34,666 bases of DNA. Origin: a virus. A program made the translations under genes and the position numbers. The DNA is taken from positions 1-34,666 of IMG/VR virus record IMGVR_UViG_3300035698_015069, one strand, 5' to 3'. The stretch's first letter is position 1; every line of letters starts with the position of its first letter. Under the pieces are notes generated by a model. It worked only from the letters and a program-made list of their open reading frames with translations, searched no databases and was not told the origin of the DNA. Shown here piece after piece: positions 31,083-34,666 of the stretch.

Positions 31083-31306
31083 TTTTTCCTCCATTCAATC
31101 ATTAACCCGTCAATAAACTTAGAAATATCTGTCAAGCATCCTTTACTAAATTTTAGTTCACACGCTCTGCTTGGAGTAAACACGTATTGTCTCCACGCAC
31201 CACTCCAGTCAATACACCCAAGAAACACGTCTGATTTGTTTCTTATTTCGAATACTTTGGTCTTGCGTTGAACGTCAAGTTGATTAAATTCTAAATACTT
31301 ACTCAT
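31079..31306 (-). CDS. WSGAWRQYV-family small protein, copy 1
   Basis: 75 residues from MSKYLEFNQLD, which has GGAGG upstream; an earlier ATG lacks one. The core IDWSGAWRQYVFTP and FSKGCLTDISKFIDGL is shared with a second gene at 34 kb. The core resembles a family I recall from phage genomes (W...WR.Y...P ... CL.(D/E)I..F); function unknown. It lies upstream of, and coupled to, the nuclease-like gene. Confidence 0.65.
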   Translation of the reverse strand: MSKYLEFNQLDVQRKTKVFEIRNKSDVFLGCIDWSGAWRQYVFTPSRACELKFSKGCLTDISKFIDGLMIEWRKK

Positions 31307-31375
31307 CTTGTTTTCCTCCACACCGAGTACACCTGCCAAACCTAAACCAACAACCTAATAATCTACATTGCCAGG

Positions 31376-31591
31376 TCATTCTTTATGATACGCGTACCTA
31401 GGCCGTACGTTTCTCCTTTTCCCAATAAAAACTTTCTTAATCCTGATTTCTTTAGGTTTATTATAACTAAGTTTAAACAAACCACTTATTGCTGAATGAG
31501 TTCTGCCTATGCCTCTAGCTAACTCACAAGTAGTAAACCATTTGTCAGGATTCTTTTTCAAAAAATCAAACACCTCATCCATAGTCATCAT
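31376..31591 (-). CDS. Winged-helix DNA-binding protein
   Basis: 71 residues: helix (MDEVFDFLKKNPD), then KWFTTCELARGIGRTHSAISGLFKL, a clear helix-turn-helix, then a basic wing (IRIKKVFIGKRRNVRPR). Likely a transcription regulator of the accessory operon. The start overlaps the lipoprotein stop as ATGA. Confidence 0.7.
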   Translation of the reverse strand: MMTMDEVFDFLKKNPDKWFTTCELARGIGRTHSAISGLFKLSYNKPKEIRIKKVFIGKRRNVRPRYAYHKE

Positions 31592-31812
31592 TCAACCCCC
31601 ATTGATGCACAACTATTAAAACATCTTTCCTTAACAGCATCAGTTAATTGAATGTCTTTAACATCATCTCTGTAGCATTCAATATTTGAATCCATTATAC
31701 TAAGGACGCAATCGTTCATGTCAGCACAGTAATCAATACATTCTTCAAAATCTGTACATCCTGTTAAGCTTAATAACAAAATAAATAGTCCGATTAATAT
31801 TATTTTTTTCAT
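31588..31812 (-). CDS. Small Cys-rich lipoprotein
   Basis: 74 residues with a signal (MKKIILIGLFILLLSLTGC) ending in a lipobox, then a mature part with six further cysteines (CIDYC, DC, EC, CFNSC). It would be attached to the outside of the cell membrane after cleavage. Small viral lipoproteins often block superinfection; that is inferred. ATGA-coupled to the secreted protein upstream. Confidence 0.65.
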   Translation of the reverse strand: MKKIILIGLFILLLSLTGCTDFEECIDYCADMNDCVLSIMDSNIECYRDDVKDIQLTDAVKERCFNSCASMGVE

Positions 31813-32219
31813 CTTTCATCTCCAAGCGCGTATGCTATCTTACTTTGCCAGTCCCGACTCAAGTCTACCTTGTTCGGGTTATTACTCAACGCCCACTCAA
31901 GATTCGTCGCGTCACTAATAATTTCGTACCCAACACTATTTTTTACCCAACCATCACTGCAGTACTTGTAATCTTTAAAATAAAGATGCCAGCAGTCAAT
32001 GGACTCAACTGCTGGCGCAAGGTTAGACATGTAGGAAGCATTATGTTTTATAGTAACTAATCGTTTCTCACTACACACGTGACCTTCCGGACACTCAAAC
32101 GCATTCGCGCTCTGAGCTGATAATAACAACGCTGCCAAACACATAATCAACACAATAAGAAATATTATTACGTTGCCTTTATATTTCAGAACGTATTTCC
32201 ACTCTTCTTTTAATTTCAT
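31809..32219 (-). CDS. Membrane-anchored or secreted protein
   Basis: 136 residues: a basic N-terminus, one strong hydrophobic segment (~18-36, IIFLIVLIMCLAALLLS) with AxA-like cleavage possibility (SANA), then an extracellular domain with four cysteines (FECPEGHVC, DCWHLYF, KYCSDGW) and an N-x-S site. Together with the lipoprotein it forms a surface pair expressed from the accessory operon. No known family. Confidence 0.65.
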   Translation of the reverse strand: MKLKEEWKYVLKYKGNVIIFLIVLIMCLAALLLSAQSANAFECPEGHVCSEKRLVTIKHNASYMSNLAPAVESIDCWHLYFKDYKYCSDGWVKNSVGYEIISDATNLEWALSNNPNKVDLSRDWQSKIAYALGDER

Positions 32220-32416
32220 TCTTCCACCCCGTTTTTTATCCTGTTAAAAGTCTGTTCAGTCTTCTCAATAGTTTCAGCCTTAACCTCAATATAAGTGCTC
32301 TCTAATTCCATACCACTTGGACTTATAATCTTCTTGCTTAATATTATTCTTGGCAAGTCCTGATGGTACACGACATCATTCCGCACTGGTTTTGTATCTG
32401 GCTTTATTCCAGTCAT
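32216..32416 (-). CDS. Small hypothetical protein
   Basis: 66 residues; beta-type middle (RIILSKKIISPSGMELESTY) and helical C-terminus (ETIEKTEQTFNRIKNG). ATGA overlaps on both sides. No family recognised. Confidence 0.6.
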   Translation of the reverse strand: MTGIKPDTKPVRNDVVYHQDLPRIILSKKIISPSGMELESTYIEVKAETIEKTEQTFNRIKNGVEE

Positions 32417-33126
32417 AATCCCAACTCCTTAATCAATTCCTCTCTAAGACAACAATACTCTTTACCATCGCTTATTATTTTATGCACATTAATATCACAC
32501 AGAATTTTATTTACTGACTCTTTGACTTTTTGCTTGAACAACCCATGTTCAATTATTTTATCACACATCTTCTGTTCTATTTCTTCAGGTGTAGATTTCC
32601 TAATCACTAGTCTTGGTTTCATATCCTTAATAAGTGTCCTTTCAGTAAACACATAAGGATCTATACAACTACTTGTTAGTACCTCGCATTTAATGCCTTC
32701 TAGTCTGACGTATCCATTTCGCTTAACTTCATTTCTAATTATTTTTCTTCCGTGTTCGCTAACATTAGACAAGAAAGCTTCGAACAACACGTTGTTTATT
32801 ACGGCCCTAGTAACTATGTTGCCTTCTGAAAACACTTGGTTTAATTTGGTTCTGAACTCTGCTATCGTAAACACGTGCTTGCAATCTAGCATTATGTTAA
32901 GATTGGTTTTAGACACACGTCTCCGTTGTGCTCTTTCTATAAATACAGGATCAGATACTGGTGCATCCCAATCACTCATATCAGGTTTGATACGATCTGC
33001 TTCTGGCATTTTCGTGTGCTTCTCGATACGATCCAGGCGTTGCTTGACTTCCACGATCGAACTCTTAAGAATATCTAACGTACCATACACATGTTTCAAA
33101 TCCTGTTTATAAGTTTTTTCGTCCAT
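32413..33126 (-). CDS. Hypothetical protein with N-terminal coiled coil
   Basis: 237 residues: coiled coil (~3-38), a basic middle with RAQRRRVSKTNLN, an alpha/beta stretch (~85-150, FTIAEFRTKLNQVFSEGNIV ... EVKRNGYVRLEG) with a winged-helix feel, and a helical C-terminus. No catalytic motif is visible. GGGAGG lies 9 bases before the ATG. It follows the putative small terminase gene. Possible DNA-binding accessory protein. Confidence 0.6.
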   Translation of the reverse strand: MDEKTYKQDLKHVYGTLDILKSSIVEVKQRLDRIEKHTKMPEADRIKPDMSDWDAPVSDPVFIERAQRRRVSKTNLNIMLDCKHVFTIAEFRTKLNQVFSEGNIVTRAVINNVLFEAFLSNVSEHGRKIIRNEVKRNGYVRLEGIKCEVLTSSCIDPYVFTERTLIKDMKPRLVIRKSTPEEIEQKMCDKIIEHGLFKQKVKESVNKILCDINVHKIISDGKEYCCLREELIKELGL

Positions 33127-33199
33127 TGTAAAAATCCTCCCGTTTTTTTTTAATCTGTCTCGGCCTTTTTGTTTTCACACACCAAGTCTTGTAAAAAAT

Positions 33200-33955
33200 T
33201 CATTCAATAATTTTGTATTTATCTTTAATATTACACGCAACATAACTCCCTTTCGAAGGCGCTAAATTCATATCCTCAAAAACATTACTTGGCACGCCAG
33301 CATAATCATAAACTTTTCCGGTCTTAAACTCAACACTCAACACCAATTTAGTTTTATCATACTTATATCTTACGACGTTTGAGCTCTCAGGAGTATCAAT
33401 CCAATCTTCCTCAAGTTCTTCAGGCTCGATTTCTTCAGGCTCGCCTTCATCCAGATCTTCCACACCAGTTCCTTGCGAGTCCAAATCCCGAACAATCCTA
33501 GCCAAACGCTCCGCCTCACTCTCCCCGCCAGCAACCTCCAACTTCTGAGCAACAACAGCCTTATAACCCCAACGCTCAGCAAAATCAGTATGTTTACTAA
33601 CCGTATCATTATACGCCTTCAACATCGTAGCAAACGTCTTAATATCATCATTCTTCGGAACACCACCCTTAGGCATGTTCTGAATCCGATTAGCAATTCT
33701 CCGCACAGCATTATGAGCTAATCTCAAATTAGCCTCCATCTGATTCTTAACACTCTTACCAATCGACTTAATATCAACCGCGCCTATTTCACGCTCCGCT
33801 TTCACTTTCCAGTTCAAAACAGTCCTGTGGGGCGTACGCCACTTATCAGCAAGCTCTTTACAATTAAGACTCCAGGCCCCAAACTCCTTAACAAGGTCTA
33901 AAACCGTCAAGTACAATTCCTTTCTTCTCTTTCTTTCATCAGGTGTCAACGCCAT
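33200..33955 (-). CDS. Probable terminase small subunit with C-terminal KTSC domain
   Basis: 251 residues. The N-terminus (~8-60) has a helix-turn-helix (CKELADKWRTPHRTVLNWK) typical of small terminases, then a helical oligomerisation-type region (~60-150). An acidic linker (~160-185, EDLDEGEPEEIEPEELEEDW) leads to a KTSC-type domain: SSNVVRYKYDKTKLVL, KVYDYAGVPSNVF and APSKGSY. The large terminase is 4 kb downstream, so the assignment rests on fold pattern, not adjacency. GAGG precedes the start. Confidence 0.55.
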   Translation of the reverse strand: MALTPDERKRRKELYLTVLDLVKEFGAWSLNCKELADKWRTPHRTVLNWKVKAEREIGAVDIKSIGKSVKNQMEANLRLAHNAVRRIANRIQNMPKGGVPKNDDIKTFATMLKAYNDTVSKHTDFAERWGYKAVVAQKLEVAGGESEAERLARIVRDLDSQGTGVEDLDEGEPEEIEPEELEEDWIDTPESSNVVRYKYDKTKLVLSVEFKTGKVYDYAGVPSNVFEDMNLAPSKGSYVACNIKDKYKIIE

Positions 33956-34239
33956 TATTTATTCCTCAGACATTCTCTATGCTTCTTGTTAATCGTGTCA
34001 AGAAATTTACATATTTCTTTTAAACATCCTTTACTGAATTGCATGCAGTCTTCTGGTTGTAGAACGTATTGTCGCCATGCACCACTCCATTTGATTGTTG
34101 CCAGTAGATCTGCTAATCCTGTGTAATCGTCTTTTCTGATTGCGTATACGTTGGTTTTTCTTTTTGGTGCGTGGCATTGGTTGATGTAGACGTGGCTACT
34201 CTTGCTCTTGTATATCGTGATGTTTTTTATGAATACCAT
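33955..34239 (-). CDS. WSGAWRQYV-family small protein, copy 2
   Basis: 94 residues. IKWSGAWRQYVLQP and FSKGCLKEICKFLD match the core of the gene at 31.1-31.3 kb. The N-terminal ~45 residues differ. Start with weak ribosome site, overlapping the small gene upstream by none. Function unknown. Its stop overlaps the start of the terminase-like gene (TAATG). Confidence 0.6.
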   Translation of the reverse strand: MVFIKNITIYKSKSSHVYINQCHAPKRKTNVYAIRKDDYTGLADLLATIKWSGAWRQYVLQPEDCMQFSKGCLKEICKFLDTINKKHRECLRNK

Positions 34240-34240
34240 T

Positions 34241-34345
34241 TTATTTCATCTTGTCGAATGCTTGTGACATTGGACTATCTTTATCATAATCTGGATGGTG
34301 TTTCCAAATTTCTTTATGTAATCCATCATTCCCACCTTCCATCAT
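34241..34345 (-). CDS. Tiny hypothetical protein (34 aa)
   Basis: 34 residues (MMEGGNDGLHKEIWKHHPDY...). The start overlaps the zinc-ribbon gene's stop as ATGA, consistent with other small genes here. Charged and helical; no domain. Confidence 0.45.
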   Translation of the reverse strand: MMEGGNDGLHKEIWKHHPDYDKDSPMSQAFDKMK

Positions 34346-34527
34346 AAAAGTTTCCACTTTGTACTATTCCATCCAGTTCTTTTCAATGACTTCTTTATTT
34401 CAATATCATCATCAAGAGAGTATCTCGCTCCACAACTAGTACATTTCAAACCCATAACTCTATTGTTATCCATTTCAATCACTGCGGTGAAGCATGAGCC
34501 TTTACAATATGGGTTTTTACATTTCAT
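34342..34527 (-). CDS. Zinc-ribbon protein
   Basis: 61 residues from MKCKNPYCKGSC, whose start lies 23 bases after the upstream stop; an earlier ATG would overlap that gene. Two Cys pairs (CKNPYC and CTSC) with a beta core and a basic tail form a zinc ribbon. Possibly a transcription factor. Confidence 0.65.
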   Translation of the reverse strand: MKCKNPYCKGSCFTAVIEMDNNRVMGLKCTSCGARYSLDDDIEIKKSLKRTGWNSTKWKLL

Positions 34528-34550
34528 TTGTGGTACTTCCTTCGTAAAAG

Positions 34551-34666
34551 TTAGTATTTGTTTCTTTCCATCGCATCTGCTAATCTTACTAAATCTTCGC
34601 AAAGACGCGTTATTACTTTTTTATCTGGATTAAGTTTAGCCCTTTCTTCTCTAAGAGTCTCTGCTG
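34551..34666 (-). CDS. Partial gene, N-terminus beyond the right edge
   Basis: The last 37 codons of an open frame (AETLREERAKLNPDKKV...) are visible, helical and charged, ending TAA. No start codon is available in the window, so it continues to the right. No family can be assigned. Confidence 0.55.
   Translation of the reverse strand, partial: AETLREERAKLNPDKKVITRLCEDLVRLADAMERNKY

Noticed and set aside
1-34666. Many open frames of 60-175 codons on the plus strand
   Set aside because: They lie opposite well-supported minus-strand genes, lack ribosome sites and have no recognisable domains. The longest, at 27003-27527, is antisense to the methyltransferase locus.
1-34666. Complete circular genome by joining the two ends
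   Set aside because: A direct join gives the right-edge frame an in-frame TAG and no start codon, so the right-edge gene would be incomplete; the window is more likely a linear piece of a larger sequence.
1-34666. CRISPR arrays, tRNA genes, integrase or attachment sites
   Set aside because: No regularly spaced repeats, cloverleaf or integrase motifs were seen by eye on either strand.
1-34666. Stop codon reassignment
   Set aside because: TAA, TGA and TAG all end genes where families and overlaps predict, and no gene is interrupted by in-frame stops of one type.

Overview
This window looks like most of the genome of a tailed, HK97-type virus (Caudoviricetes), or a provirus, with an archaeal host. 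Every convincing gene lies on the minus strand, so gene order reads from right to left. Head and tail genes are clear: terminase, a portal-MuF fusion, a protease/scaffold, HK97-fold capsid, connectors, tail tube, frameshifted tail chaperones, tape measure, hub and fibres. Three things point to an archaeon. Promoters carry TATA-box-like elements, and one lies at the distance expected for a leaderless mRNA. Ribosome sites often read GGTGA or GGAGGTGA. Two giant surface proteins are rich in N-x-S/T sequons and in Ig-like repeats of the kind typical of DPANN (Woesearchaeota/Pacearchaeota-like) surface proteins. The DPANN assignment is inference from family resemblance. No polymerase, primase, integrase, tRNA or CRISPR array was found.

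Layout, right to left. About 34.7-30.0 kb: accessory operon of small genes, many joined by ATGA overlaps: zinc-ribbon proteins, a probable small terminase with a C-terminal KTSC domain, a secreted/lipoprotein pair, a winged-helix protein, a nuclease-like protein and a Cys-cluster protein. 30.1-27.0 kb: a ParB-domain DNA methyltransferase, the large terminase, and a C5-cytosine methyltransferase locus whose catalytic core lies in a second, nested reading frame with its own ribosome site. 26.9-20.3 kb: portal-MuF fusion, protease with nested scaffold, major capsid protein, two tandem paralogous decoration-type proteins, a beta-helix protein, and small proteins including a holin-like one. 20.1-12.6 kb: neck and tail genes, including a canonical -1 frameshift site (AAAAAAC) in the tail assembly chaperone and a very short tape measure. 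12.6-5.0 kb: two large adhesin-like proteins, small tail proteins, and a transglutaminase-like protease next to a holin-like membrane protein.

A hairpin plus T-tract and a strong TATA box near 4.9 kb separate this late block from a leftward operon (4.8-0 kb) of small hypothetical proteins, a ribbon-helix-helix-like protein and a ParB-like protein cut by the left edge. The 311-base gap at 2.87-3.18 kb holds inverted repeats and two hairpins.

Regulation: three copies of a 20-base element overlap the stop codons of the genes before the portal, protease and tail-terminator genes. They look like virus-specific promoters. Two hairpin/T-tract terminators flank the capsid-decoration genes. The points most worth follow-up are the nested methyltransferase, the shared promoter with leaderless starts, the archaeal-type tail frameshift, the KTSC-terminase fusion and the DPANN-like adhesins.
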